A DNA stretch of 64,000 bases from Bradyrhizobium sp. AZCC 1719 (lineage in GTDB: Bacteria; Pseudomonadota; Alphaproteobacteria; Rhizobiales; Xanthobacteraceae). Positions 25,309 to 33,211 of the stretch are shown piece after piece. How positions within the stretch are numbered: the stretch's first letter is position 1; each line of letters starts with the position of its first letter. The notes under the pieces are model-generated. The model was not told where the DNA came from. It worked only from the letters and a program-made list of their open reading frames with translations, and searched no databases. Position numbers and translations under genes: made by a program. Where the stretch lies: the NCBI RefSeq assembly GCF_036924525.1, contig NZ_JAZHRU010000001.1:620001-684000 (forward strand), in the 5' to 3' direction.

Positions 25309-26166
25309 CTACACCGCCGTCGCCTTGGCGAACTCCACATAAATCTCGCGCAGGCGGTTGGTCATCGGGCCGGGCTTGCCGTCGGCGACTTTCTTGCCGT
25401 CGATCGACACCACGGCCTGTACGAACAGACTGGCGCTGGTAACGAAGGCCTCCTTGGCGGCGAGCGCCTCCTCGATCGAAAACGCCCGCTCCTCGACGCG
25501 GAGCTGGCGTTCTTCGGCCAGCGCGACGACGGCCTTGCGGGTGCAGCCGGGCAGGATCTCGCTGCCGTTCTGCCGCGTCACGATCACATCATCCTGGGTC
25601 AGGATGAAGCACGATGACGAGCCGCCCTCGGTCACCTTGCCGTCCTCGATCATCCAGGCCTCGCCGGCGCCGGCCGCCGCCGCAGCCTGCTTGGCCAACA
25701 CCTGCGCCAACAGTGCGACGCTCTTGATATCGCGGCGGGCCCAGCGCAGGTCCGGCACCGTGATCACGTTGATGCCGGTCTTGGCCGACGGCGCGTTGAT
25801 GATGTCCTTGGTTGAGGTGAACATGATCAACGTCGGCTTTACGTTCTTCGGAAACGCAAAATCGCGCCCGGTGTCGGCGCCGCGCGTTACTTCCAGATAA
25901 ACCATGCCGTTGGCGAGATTGTTGCGCTTAACCAGTTCCTTCTGGATCTCCTGGATGCGCGCCGTCGTCTCCGGCAGCGCCAGCTCGATCTCGCCGACCG
26001 AGCGCTCCAGCCGCGCCAGATGCGAGGCGTTGTCGATCAATTTTCCGTCCAGCACGGCAGCGACTTCATAGATGCCGTCGGCAAACAGGAATCCGCGATC
26101 GAGGATCGAGACCTTCGCCTCGGAAAGCGGGACGAACGAGCCGTTGACGTAAGCGATCTGTTCCAA
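25309..26166 (-). CDS. D-amino-acid aminotransferase (class IV PLP enzyme)
   Basis: 285 residues from a TTG at 26166, chosen because GGAG lies about 8 nt upstream and homology begins at once (EQIAYVNGSFVPLSEAKVSILDRGFLFADGIYE). The longer frame to 26277 runs into a dispersed repeat. Fold-type IV features: the RGFLFADGIYE arginine region, the PLP-lysine in RWARRDIKSVALLAQVLAKQ, EAWMIEDGKVTEGGSSSCF, and LPGCTRKAVVALA. D-alanine/branched-chain family enzymes share these; the sequence most resembles D-alanine aminotransferases. It links to the DadA-like and amino-acid transport genes nearby. Confidence 0.88.
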   Translation of the reverse strand: MEQIAYVNGSFVPLSEAKVSILDRGFLFADGIYEVAAVLDGKLIDNASHLARLERSVGEIELALPETTARIQEIQKELVKRNNLANGMVYLEVTRGADTGRDFAFPKNVKPTLIMFTSTKDIINAPSAKTGINVITVPDLRWARRDIKSVALLAQVLAKQAAAAAGAGEAWMIEDGKVTEGGSSSCFILTQDDVIVTRQNGSEILPGCTRKAVVALAEERQLRVEERAFSIEEALAAKEAFVTSASLFVQAVVSIDGKKVADGKPGPMTNRLREIYVEFAKATAV

Positions 26167-26272
26167 AGTAGAGTCTCCTGGAGGTAGTAAAGCTGTTGCG
26201 TGGACCTTATCGGCAATCTGCCAACGGCGAGAACCTCTCACCGCGACCCGGATGATTTCGACGGCCACCACC

Positions 26273-26356
26273 GTCATTGCGAGGAGCGCAAGCGACGAAG
26301 CAATCCACCTATCCGTTACGCCGCGCTATGGATTGCTTCGCTTCGCTCGCAATGAC
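26273..26356. repeat. Inverted dispersed repeat
   Basis: Left arm 26273-26307 begins GTCATTGCGAGGAGCG and right arm 26329-26356 ends TCGCTCGCAATGAC; the arms are largely complementary around a ~21-nt centre. It separates the aminotransferase gene from the ABC-transporter operon. A related fragment appears near 46408-46438. Confidence 0.7.
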
Positions 26357-26373
26357 GGCGGCGGTCGCAGCGA

Positions 26374-27105
26374 CTAATGCGACAAAATCTTCGACAGGAA
26401 CTTCTGCGCGCGTTCGCTGCGCGGGCTGCCGAAGAAATCCGTCTTCAACGCGTCCTCGACGATCTCGCCCTTGTCCATGAAGATCACGCGGTGCGCGACC
26501 TTGCTGGCAAAGCCCATTTCGTGGGTGACGACCATCATGGTCATGCCCTCATGGGCGAGATCGACCATCACGTCGAGCACCTCGCTGATCATCTCGGGGT
26601 CGAGCGCCGAGGTCGGCTCGTCGAACAGCATCGCGATCGGGTCCATGGCAAGCGCCCGCGCGATCGCGACGCGCTGCTGCTGGCCGCCGGACAATTCGGC
26701 CGGATATTTCTTCGCATGCACGGTCAACCCAACGCGCTCGAGCAGTTTCTCGCCCTTGGCCATCGCCTCGTCATGCGAGCGGCCCAGCACCTTCTCCTGC
26801 GCCAGGCACAGATTCTCGATGATGCGCAAATGCGGAAACAGCTCGAAATGCTGGAACACCATGCCGACGCGGGCGCGCAGTTTCGGCAAATCGGTTTTGG
26901 GATCGTTGACCTTGATGCCGTCGAGAATGATCTGGCCCTCCTGAAACGGCTCCAGCGCGTTGACGCATTTGATCAGCGTCGACTTTCCCGATCCCGACGG
27001 GCCGCACACCACCACCACCTCGCCCTTGGCGACGCTGGTGGTGCAGTCCTTCAGCACCTGGAAACTCGGCCCGTACCATTTATTGACGTGGCTGATTTCG
27101 ATCAT
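26374..27105 (-). CDS. Polar amino-acid ABC transporter, ATP-binding protein (GltL-like)
   Basis: 243 residues, last gene of the transporter operon. All ABC motifs are intact: Walker [10 protein letters not shown] near residue 35, Q-loop [10 protein letters not shown], signature [16 protein letters not shown], Walker [14 protein letters not shown], and switch His in VVTHEMGF. It binds the two permeases on the cytosolic face and drives uptake. It starts 6 nt downstream of the stop of the upstream permease gene. Confidence 0.95.
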   Translation of the reverse strand: MIEISHVNKWYGPSFQVLKDCTTSVAKGEVVVVCGPSGSGKSTLIKCVNALEPFQEGQIILDGIKVNDPKTDLPKLRARVGMVFQHFELFPHLRIIENLCLAQEKVLGRSHDEAMAKGEKLLERVGLTVHAKKYPAELSGGQQQRVAIARALAMDPIAMLFDEPTSALDPEMISEVLDVMVDLAHEGMTMMVVTHEMGFASKVAHRVIFMDKGEIVEDALKTDFFGSPRSERAQKFLSKILSH

Positions 27106-27111
27106 GGCCTC

Positions 27112-27804
27112 TCACCGAACAATAGCAATGCGCGCCTGCAGGCGCCGGACGCCATAGGACGCGACACAGGAAATCACGAAATAGACCGCGGCCGCGAACA
27201 GATACATCTCGACCAGCCGGCCGTCGCGCTGCGCCACCTTGCTGGCGGCGCCGAGAAAATCCGGGATCGACAGCACATAAACCAGCGAAGTGTCCTGGAA
27301 CAGTACGATGGTTTGCGTGAGCAGTACCGGCAGCATGTTGCGGAACGCCTGCGGCAACACGATGTAGCGCATGGACTGGCTGTAGGTCAGGCCGAGCGCG
27401 CTTGCGGCCGCCGGCTGCCCTTTGGAGATCGACTGGATGCCGGCGCGCATGATTTCGGAGAAATACGCCGCCTCGAACATGATGAAGGTGACGAGAGACG
27501 AGGTGAACGCGCCGACGCGAATGGGCCGCGACGCCCCCGTCAACCACTGTCCGATATAGGGCACCAGGAAATAGAACCAGAAGATCACCAGCACCAGCGG
27601 CAGCGATCGCATGAAGTCGACATAGAGCCCGGCGACGCGGCCGAGCAGCTTGTAGCCGGACAATCGCATCAGCGCGATCAGCGTGCCGAAGATCAGGCCG
27701 CCCAGCGCCGACAACCCGGTCAGCATCAGCGTAAAACTCATGCCGTCGAGGAACAGGTAAGGCAGCGAGCGGCGAATGACATCGAAATCGAGATTGTCGA
27801 ACAT
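27112..27804 (-). CDS. Polar amino-acid ABC transporter permease (GltK-like)
   Basis: 230 residues with about five hydrophobic segments. It has the HisM/GltK permease pattern: LFLDGMSFTLMLTGLSALGG at the N-terminus, YVDFMRSLPLVLVIFWFYF, and the EAA-type cytosolic loop QSISKGQPAAASALGLTYSQSMRYIVLPQAFR that docks on the ATPase. Its ATG at 27804 is 2 nt after the stop of the upstream permease. Together the two permeases form the heterodimeric channel. Confidence 0.94.
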   Translation of the reverse strand: MFDNLDFDVIRRSLPYLFLDGMSFTLMLTGLSALGGLIFGTLIALMRLSGYKLLGRVAGLYVDFMRSLPLVLVIFWFYFLVPYIGQWLTGASRPIRVGAFTSSLVTFIMFEAAYFSEIMRAGIQSISKGQPAAASALGLTYSQSMRYIVLPQAFRNMLPVLLTQTIVLFQDTSLVYVLSIPDFLGAASKVAQRDGRLVEMYLFAAAVYFVISCVASYGVRRLQARIAIVR

Positions 27805-27806
27805 CG

Positions 27807-28538
27807 CTATTTCCCCGTGATATAGCCGGGGATCGCCAGGCTGCGTTCAAGGAAGCGCATGCCGGTGACGACGACGATGTTGATCGCGAGATACATCACG
27901 GTCGCGGCGGTGAAGGCCTCGAACACCTGGAACGAGAATTCCTGCATCGCCCGCGCCTGGCCGGTCAGTTCAATCAGGCCGATGGTGATCGCGACGGACG
28001 TATTCTTGATGGTGTTGAGGAATTCGGAAGTGAGGGGCGGCAGGATGATGCGGAACGCGATCGGCAGCAGCACGTAGCGGTAGCCCTGCGCCGTGGTTAG
28101 ACCCAGCGCGGTCGCGGCATTCTTCTGTCCACGCGGCAGCGAGGCGATGCCTGCGGCCAATTGCACGGCGACACGCGCCGACATGAACAACCCGACCCCG
28201 ATCGCCGCCGTCCAGAATGGCGCATTCGGAATCTGCTTCAGCCACAGCCCCGCGCCGCGCGGCAGTAGTTCCGGCAGCACGAAGAACCAGAGGAATAGCT
28301 GCACCAGCAGCGGCATGTTGCGGAAGAATTCGACATAGCCAAAGCCGATCCAGGACGCGGTTCTCGACGGCAGCGAGCGCAGGATACCGATGATCGTGCC
28401 GAAAATCAGCGCGATGACCCAGGCCAGCAGCGCCGTCTTGATGGTCAGCAGCAGTCCCGCCACCAGCATGTCGAGATAGGTCCCCGCCCCTGTCGGGTTC
28501 GGCTCGAAAAAGATGTGCCAGTTCCAGTTATAGTTCAC
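27807..28538 (-). CDS. Polar amino-acid ABC transporter permease (GltJ-like)
   Basis: 243 residues starting with GTG at 28538, preceded by AAGGTG; no ATG precedes the first conserved region. The N-terminus MNYNWNWHIFFEPNPTGAGTYLDML is typical of GltJ. Motifs include YVEFFRNMPLLVQLFLWFF and the EAA loop IASLPRGQKNAATALGLTTAQGYRYVLLPIAFR. Separated from the upstream binding-protein gene by 163 nt holding two stem-loops. Confidence 0.93.
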   Translation of the reverse strand: MNYNWNWHIFFEPNPTGAGTYLDMLVAGLLLTIKTALLAWVIALIFGTIIGILRSLPSRTASWIGFGYVEFFRNMPLLVQLFLWFFVLPELLPRGAGLWLKQIPNAPFWTAAIGVGLFMSARVAVQLAAGIASLPRGQKNAATALGLTTAQGYRYVLLPIAFRIILPPLTSEFLNTIKNTSVAITIGLIELTGQARAMQEFSFQVFEAFTAATVMYLAINIVVVTGMRFLERSLAIPGYITGK

Positions 28539-28597
28539 GCTGCACCTTGTCCCCGAAAGTGCCGGTAAAGCTCTTGATCGCTAACGCTTATGCAAAT

Positions 28598-28630
28598 GTC
28601 CGGCCATTTTCATTGCAAAAATGGCCGGAC
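28598..28630 (-). promoter_or_regulatory. Intercistronic stem-loop between binding protein and permease genes
   Basis: GTCCGGCCATTTT (28598-28610) pairs perfectly with AAAATGGCCGGAC (28618-28630) around a 7-nt loop: a 13-bp stem inside the operon. In analogous ABC operons such hairpins stabilise the binding-protein mRNA or attenuate read-through so that it is made in excess of the membrane parts. No T-run is needed for that role. Confidence 0.6.
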
Positions 28631-28646
28631 TATCTTGCTAGAAGTT

Positions 28647-28694
28647 CCTCATCCTGAGGAGCCCCGCACTGCGGGGCGTCTCGAAGGATGAGGG
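28647..28694. repeat. Dispersed palindromic repeat (CCTCATCCTGAGGAGC type)
   Basis: CCTCATCCTGAGGAGCCCCGC, then GCGGGGCGTCTCGAAGGATGAGGG: outer and inner stems are both self-complementary. It lies between the 28598-28630 hairpin and the stop of the binding-protein gene. A decayed related block (CCCTCATCCTGAGAGG) occurs near 21748. Confidence 0.7.
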
Positions 28695-28701
28695 TCTACT
28701 T

Positions 28702-29613
28702 TTACTTATACGAATCCGGATCCGGCGAGTCCGACGGTTTGGCGAATTCGTTCTTCAGCTCGGCGCTGATCGGCGTGTTGAGGTTCAGCCCCTTGGGCGG
28801 GATCTTCTGCGTGAACCACTTGTCGTAGATCTTCTGGCCCTCGCCGCCGGTATAGAGCGCCGCCGTCGCCGCATCGACCACCTTCTTGAAGGCCGGATCG
28901 TCCTTGCGCAGCATGATGCCGTAGGGCTCGGGCTTGGAGAAAGCATCCTTGGAGATGAGGTAATCGCCCGGCGCCTTCGAGCCGGCAACCAGGCTCGCGA
29001 GCAGGATGTCGTCCATCACGAAGGCCACGGCGCGATCGGTCTCGACCATCAGGAATGCCTCGGCGTGGTCCTTGGCCGGGATGATGTTGATGTTGAGGCT
29101 GCGCGCCGCGTTGGCTTCGGTGAGCTGCTTGATATTGGTGGTGCCCGCGGTCGAGACCACCGGCTTGCCCTTCAGATCGTCGATCGAATTGATCTTGCTC
29201 GCCTTCTTGGTGACGTAGCGGCTGGCGGTCAGGAAGTGGGTGTTGGTGTAGGAAATCTGCTTCTGGCGCTCGACATTGTTCGTGGTCGAGCCGCATTCGA
29301 GATCGATCGTGCCGTTGGCGAGCAGCGGGATACGGGTCGACGACGTCACCGGGTTGAGCTTGACCTCGAGCTTGTCGAGCTTGAGCTCTTTCTTCACGGC
29401 ATCGACGATCTTGTAGCAGATGTCCATAGCGTAGCCGATCGGCTTCTGGTTGTCGTCGAGATAGGAGAACGGAATCGACGAGTCGCGGTAGCCGAGCGTG
29501 ATGGCGCCGGTATCCTTGATGTTCTTCAGCGTCCCGGTGAGCTCCTGGGCCGTTGCCGGTCCGGCGCACAACGCACCCGCGACCAGACAGCCGATAATAT
29601 GATGGTGTTTCAC
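28702..29613 (-). CDS. Glutamate/aspartate-type ABC transporter substrate-binding protein (GltI-like)
   Basis: 303 residues from GTG 29613, preceded by GGAGGGAGAAG, an excellent ribosome site; upstream codons in frame show no homology. The signal peptide (KHHHIIGCLVAGALCAGPATAQ) ends near residue 23. The mature part is SBP_bac_3 type: GAITLGYRDSSIPFSYLDDNQKPIGYAMDIC, then DLECGSTTNNVERQKQISYTNT and KGKPVVSTAGTTNIKQLTEAN, the usual Glu/Asp-binding blocks. First gene of a four-gene importer operon (29613 to 26374). Confidence 0.93.
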   Translation of the reverse strand: MKHHHIIGCLVAGALCAGPATAQELTGTLKNIKDTGAITLGYRDSSIPFSYLDDNQKPIGYAMDICYKIVDAVKKELKLDKLEVKLNPVTSSTRIPLLANGTIDLECGSTTNNVERQKQISYTNTHFLTASRYVTKKASKINSIDDLKGKPVVSTAGTTNIKQLTEANAARSLNINIIPAKDHAEAFLMVETDRAVAFVMDDILLASLVAGSKAPGDYLISKDAFSKPEPYGIMLRKDDPAFKKVVDAATAALYTGGEGQKIYDKWFTQKIPPKGLNLNTPISAELKNEFAKPSDSPDPDSYK

Positions 29614-29647
29614 GTAACTTCTCCCTCCAAAGGTTTCAGATGATTGC

Positions 29648-30637
29648 TCATCCACCCTGACTCAGCAACTTGCCGGGCCGTTTGGCCGACGGTCTCGAGC
29701 CTTTCTTGGCAAGACCCTTGGCAAGACCGCCTCCGGCGTGCCCGGCACTATGCCTGCACAATTCGGACCAAAACAGATTTAGCGCCCGTTGGCCATCATG
29801 CATTCGGCCCCTGAATGCGACTAAAGACAAAGGCAACGCCCATTTGTCGCCGCCGATCGGGACCAGCCGCTTCCGGCCGGAAGCCGCCACAGTCCCCTCC
29901 GTTAACCAAGCCACACCGCGTCCGCTGAACGCCATCCCGCACAGCACGTCGGACATGTCGCTTTCAATGACCCGCACGCCGAAAATGGGGGCGGTCTCCA
30001 GGATGAGATCGACCAGCCGGGCGAAATAGACGCCGGGCGAATACATCAAAAGGGGGACCGGATGCGACGCCCGGCCGGGCAGCGACGCGCCGCCCTTCGC
30101 CACCAGCGCTTCGCTGGCGTAGGGCCGCAAGAATTCGGTGCCGAGGGTGACGCGTTCGTAGCGATCCGGATCGAGATGGATCGGCTGCTGGGCGTGGTGG
30201 TAGCAGATCATCAGATCCACGTTGTCGGAGACCAGCGAGGTGACGAGATCGTGGATGTTGCCGACGACCACCGAGCAGCTCAACCGCCGCTCCTGTGACC
30301 AGGCCTGCCACCAATGCGGCAGCCGCGCGGTGGCCATCGCGAACGGCAGGGCGATGCGGATATGTTCGTTGCGGCGAAGCGGCTTGCCGCCAAGCTCGAC
30401 GCGGGTGTCGAGCATCTGCCGCAGCAACTCGCCGGCATGCTCGCGAAAGCGCTCGCCTTGCGGCGTGAGCTGCGTCGGGTACACGCTGCGGTCGATCAGG
30501 TCGAAACCGAGCCAGGCTTCGAGCGATTTGATCCGTCGGCTGAACGCGGCCTGCGACGTGTTTCGTTTTTCGGCGGCGCGGGTGAAATTTCCGGTCTCGG
30601 CCACCATCAGGAAATCCTGAAGCCAGCGAAGCTCCAT
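29648..30637 (-). CDS. LysR-family transcriptional regulator
   Basis: 329 residues from ATG 30637, preceded by a G-rich GGGGGG; the longer frame to 30754 adds unrelated residues. Winged helix-turn-helix at 1-60: MELRWLQDFLMVAETGNFTRAAEKRNTSQAAFSRRIKSLE. The C-terminal ~240 residues form the periplasmic-binding-like effector domain, and the last ~30 are basic and Gly/Lys-rich. It faces the DadA-like gene across 419 nt containing two identical-pattern palindromes, a typical LysR arrangement. Likely target: dadA, perhaps also the transporter operon downstream. Confidence 0.92.
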   Translation of the reverse strand: MELRWLQDFLMVAETGNFTRAAEKRNTSQAAFSRRIKSLEAWLGFDLIDRSVYPTQLTPQGERFREHAGELLRQMLDTRVELGGKPLRRNEHIRIALPFAMATARLPHWWQAWSQERRLSCSVVVGNIHDLVTSLVSDNVDLMICYHHAQQPIHLDPDRYERVTLGTEFLRPYASEALVAKGGASLPGRASHPVPLLMYSPGVYFARLVDLILETAPIFGVRVIESDMSDVLCGMAFSGRGVAWLTEGTVAASGRKRLVPIGGDKWALPLSLVAFRGRMHDGQRALNLFWSELCRHSAGHAGGGLAKGLAKKGSRPSAKRPGKLLSQGG

Positions 30638-30791
30638 CAAGCCCCCCGCATTGCAAGCGATCGCGGCGTCGCCGCCACGATAGCCGCTCTGGGGCAACGC
30701 GTGGCTGCGGACGCCAACCGGCGCCGGTTCTCGATAGCAAATGTGAAGCTCCATGCCGGTAAACGTAGCGGGTCGCCGCCCGGGATGACCA

Positions 30792-30806
30792 ATGCAAGCT
30801 TTGCAT
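30792..30806. promoter_or_regulatory. Candidate LysR operator 1
   Basis: ATGCAAGCTTTGCAT: perfect 6-bp arms (ATGCAA/TTGCAT) around GCT, and fits the T-N11-A core of LysR boxes. The same arms recur at 30925-30939. Confidence 0.6.
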
Positions 30807-30924
30807 CGCCTCGGCTCGCCTTCGCTTCTGCGGCAGTCCCCGTCAAATCTCGCCCGTTCATGTCAGCCGTTCGACATTCGCCCATGATCGCATCTTCCTT
30901 AGCCTGCCACGCCTCCGGCAGGTT

Positions 30925-30939
30925 ATGCAAATTTTGCAT
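30925..30939. promoter_or_regulatory. Candidate LysR operator 2
   Basis: ATGCAAATTTTGCAT: same arms as site 1, and self-complementary out to 7 bp. Centre-to-centre distance from site 1 is 133 bp. It lies 117 bp upstream of the dadA start. Confidence 0.6.
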
Positions 30940-31056
30940 CATGCAGACTTGGCATCAAGGGCGCCGTTCGGTGGCCTTAAAACCTGGTGAGCAACACCCC
31001 TTCGTCCGATCGATTCTCACGCCTCGATCGGATGATCACCAGGATGAGACCTCGAA

Positions 31057-32316
31057 ATGAAAATCTGCGTACTGGGCGCCGGTGTCATTGGACTGACGAC
31101 CGCATGGTGCCTTGCCGAGGCCGGGCACGACGTCATCATCGTCGACCGGCATGCCTCCACCGCGAAAGGCGCCAGTGCAGCCAATGGCGGCCAGCTCTCT
31201 TACGCGTTCGTGGCGCCGCTGGCGTCTCCGGCAACACTCAGGAAGCTGCCGTCGCTACTGCTGTCGTCGACTTCGCCGATGCGCATCCGCGCTGGCCTCG
31301 ATCCGGCCTTGATTTCCTGGGGCGCGCGCTTCCTGCTCGCTTGCCGGCCGGCAGCCGTGCGCGAGACCATTGCAGCGCAACTTGCGCTCGCCGCCTTGAG
31401 CCGGAGCGAGCTGGCGCGGCTGACGCAAAGCCTGATGCTCTCATTCGGGTTGCGAACCGCCGGCAAGCTCGTGGTGTTCCGAAGCCGGAACGAATTCGAT
31501 ATGGCGCGACGCGCGATCACCGCGAAAGCCGGCGAGTACGGCCAGCAGGTGTTGACGCCGGCGGAATGCCTGGCGCTGGAGCCTGCGCTCAGGCTTGACG
31601 CGCACGAACTCGCGGGCGGCATCTTCACGGCCTCCGAGCAGGTCGGAGATTGCGCGGCGTTTTGCGCAGGACTGACGTCTCGACTGCTGCGGCAACGCAA
31701 CGTCGAATGGGTGCTCGGTACCGAAGTTGCCGGGCCGGTCCGTTCGGGCGGCCGGCTGGTCGCCGTCGACACCGGCAAGCGACATGTGCAGGCGGACCAT
31801 TTCGTTTTGTGCATGGGGGCGGCATCGGGCGCTTTTGCGAAAGCGTGCGGATTCTATCTGCCGATCTATCCGCTCAAAGGCTACAGCATCACGCTTTCAC
31901 CGGCGCCGGAGGCGCGCCTTCTTCGGCACAGCGTCACGGATATGGAACGCAAGCTGGTATTTGCGCCGCGCGCGCGCGACGGGCGCACGGCCATAAGGGT
32001 TGCCGGCATCGCCGATCTCGAAAGCGACACCACGATCGATGCAGGACGCGTCGAAGTCCTGCGCCGCGCCTCCGCCGAGTTGCTTGGGATCGACGCCGCC
32101 GGCGACATCGAGCCCTGGTGCGGGCTTCGTCCCATGACGCCCGACAGCCGGCCGATCATCGGCTGGTCGCCGCTTGACGGCCTCTTCATCAATTCAGGAC
32201 ACGGTATGCTCGGCTGGACGCTGGCGTGCGGCAGCGCGCGGCTGACGGCGGACTTGATCGGTTGCAAGCCATCGGTCGCGGCGGCCGGGGCATTTGCCCT
32301 GCGCCGCGCCGCCTAA
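31057..32316 (+). CDS. D-amino-acid dehydrogenase (DadA-like FAD oxidoreductase)
   Basis: 419 residues from ATG 31057 (AGGATGAG upstream). N-terminal Rossmann motif GAGVIGLTTAWCLAEAGHDVIIVDR binds FAD; the DAO-family region NGGQLSYAFVAPLASP follows, and the C-terminal FAD motif is LRPMTPDSRPIIGWSPLDGLFINSGHGMLGWTLACGSARL, very close to DadA. It deaminates D-amino acids with electrons passed to the respiratory chain. Divergent from the LysR gene. Its last ~29 codons are repeated as a fragment at 32938-33054, evidence of a past duplication. Confidence 0.93.
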   Translation: MKICVLGAGVIGLTTAWCLAEAGHDVIIVDRHASTAKGASAANGGQLSYAFVAPLASPATLRKLPSLLLSSTSPMRIRAGLDPALISWGARFLLACRPAAVRETIAAQLALAALSRSELARLTQSLMLSFGLRTAGKLVVFRSRNEFDMARRAITAKAGEYGQQVLTPAECLALEPALRLDAHELAGGIFTASEQVGDCAAFCAGLTSRLLRQRNVEWVLGTEVAGPVRSGGRLVAVDTGKRHVQADHFVLCMGAASGAFAKACGFYLPIYPLKGYSITLSPAPEARLLRHSVTDMERKLVFAPRARDGRTAIRVAGIADLESDTTIDAGRVEVLRRASAELLGIDAAGDIEPWCGLRPMTPDSRPIIGWSPLDGLFINSGHGMLGWTLACGSARLTADLIGCKPSVAAAGAFALRRAA

Positions 32317-32580
32317 CGAACGGTGACGTTGCGAACCAGTGGGCCGACAATCCAGGCTGGCTGCCCGAATTCGCATGGTGCGGCGGCAGCCAAATTCCGT
32401 ACTCCGGGATGCCGCGGCAGGCCGATTGTCGCTGGCGTCATTTCCAGCTTGTTGCGACGCGGACGGCGCGAGCCCCCAGCCGCCAACACGCTTTTCTTCC
32501 TCGGCGATTTCAGGGATGATCGAGCCCGGGAAGAAACAAGCGGCTCTCGTGTCAAGAGAAGCTGCAGGGGAGTGTTGCAT

Positions 32581-32652
32581 ATGTTCAGACGTAGCCATTT
32601 GGCGACCGCCATTGCTGCCTTCATGGGCGGCTTTCTCGTTAGATGCTGGTAG
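32581..32652 (+). pseudogene. Remnant of a tctC-like gene (signal-peptide start only)
   Basis: ATG at 32581 after GGGGAG opens a 23-codon frame beginning MFRRSHLATAIAA and ending in TAG. The intact tctC at 33212 begins MFQRSHLRIALAA, and the untranslated bases just upstream are also alike. The rest of the coding sequence is missing. Interpreted as the truncated N-terminus of a duplicated Bug-family gene. Confidence 0.65.
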
Positions 32653-32937
32653 ATCGAGATTCGGCCATTGGAGAGGGTGGTCTTTTCGCAACGACCGTCT
32701 TCGGCTGCAGTGGAGCCGCAGCATGGTCGGGCGTTGACTTTAGCTCAACCCACCGACCCAAGAAGTCGTTTGCGGGTGACCGTGTCAAGCCATAGGCGTG
32801 CTGTCGGCTAGGATTGCCCGGCCCAAAAAATGCGAATTCGGAGAGGAAGCCCATGAGCATTCAGGTTGCTTTAAGGCCGCGAAGCGGCGACGCGGCACTC
32901 TTCTTTGGTGCCCATCTTTCGCGGACTGACTTACTAT

Positions 32938-33054
32938 TGTGGCAGCGCGCGGCTGACGGCGGACCTGATCGATCGCAAGCCCGCTGTGGTCGAGGCGGGA
33001 GCTTTCGCCCTGCGCCGCGCAGCCCGACCGAAGCCGCGCGGAAAATCGGCATGA
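32938..33054 (+). pseudogene. Remnant of a dadA-like gene (C-terminal end only)
   Basis: An in-frame stretch with no start codon reads CGSARLTADLIDRKP, then AFALRRAA, nearly the same as the intact DadA C-terminus (CGSARLTADLIGCKP, AFALRRAA). The similarity begins abruptly at 32938. Nine codons beyond the original end are added before TGA at 33052. It is the 3' end of a second dadA copy. Confidence 0.75.
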
Positions 33055-33211
33055 GCTCGCAGGTTTGCTTTCGTATACGCCGCTCGTGCCGCCTCTGTCG
33101 GCCAGTCTATCAGTCAACGCACTCTTCTCATTCGATTTTAGCAATATCGCCGGCGGCTAACAAAAGAGAAACGGGTTTGGCCTCGACCGGACAGCAAGGG
33201 AGCGAGATTTG

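Larger units (their letters stand above)
30638..31056. other. LysR-dadA divergent control region
   Basis: 419 nt without a supported gene. It contains two 15-bp palindromes of the form ATGCAA-N3-TTGCAT, listed separately, and presumably the promoters of both flanking genes. Confidence 0.6.
32317..33211. other. Degenerate region between dadA and tctC
   Basis: 895 nt with no intact gene. It holds a truncated tctC start (32581-32652) and a truncated dadA end (32938-33054), in the order expected if a dadA-tctC unit had been duplicated and its middle deleted. The remaining stretches (32317-32580, 32653-32937, 33055-33211) show short open frames only. Confidence 0.7.

Noticed and set aside
26377..27825. 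482-codon plus-strand frame opposite the ABC ATPase and permease
   Set aside because: Crosses two real genes in antisense; composition is His/Gln/Arg-rich with no domain.
33209..33211. TTG as the tctC start
   Set aside because: The ATG at 33212 is adjacent and the remnant copy at 32581 begins at the matching MF position.
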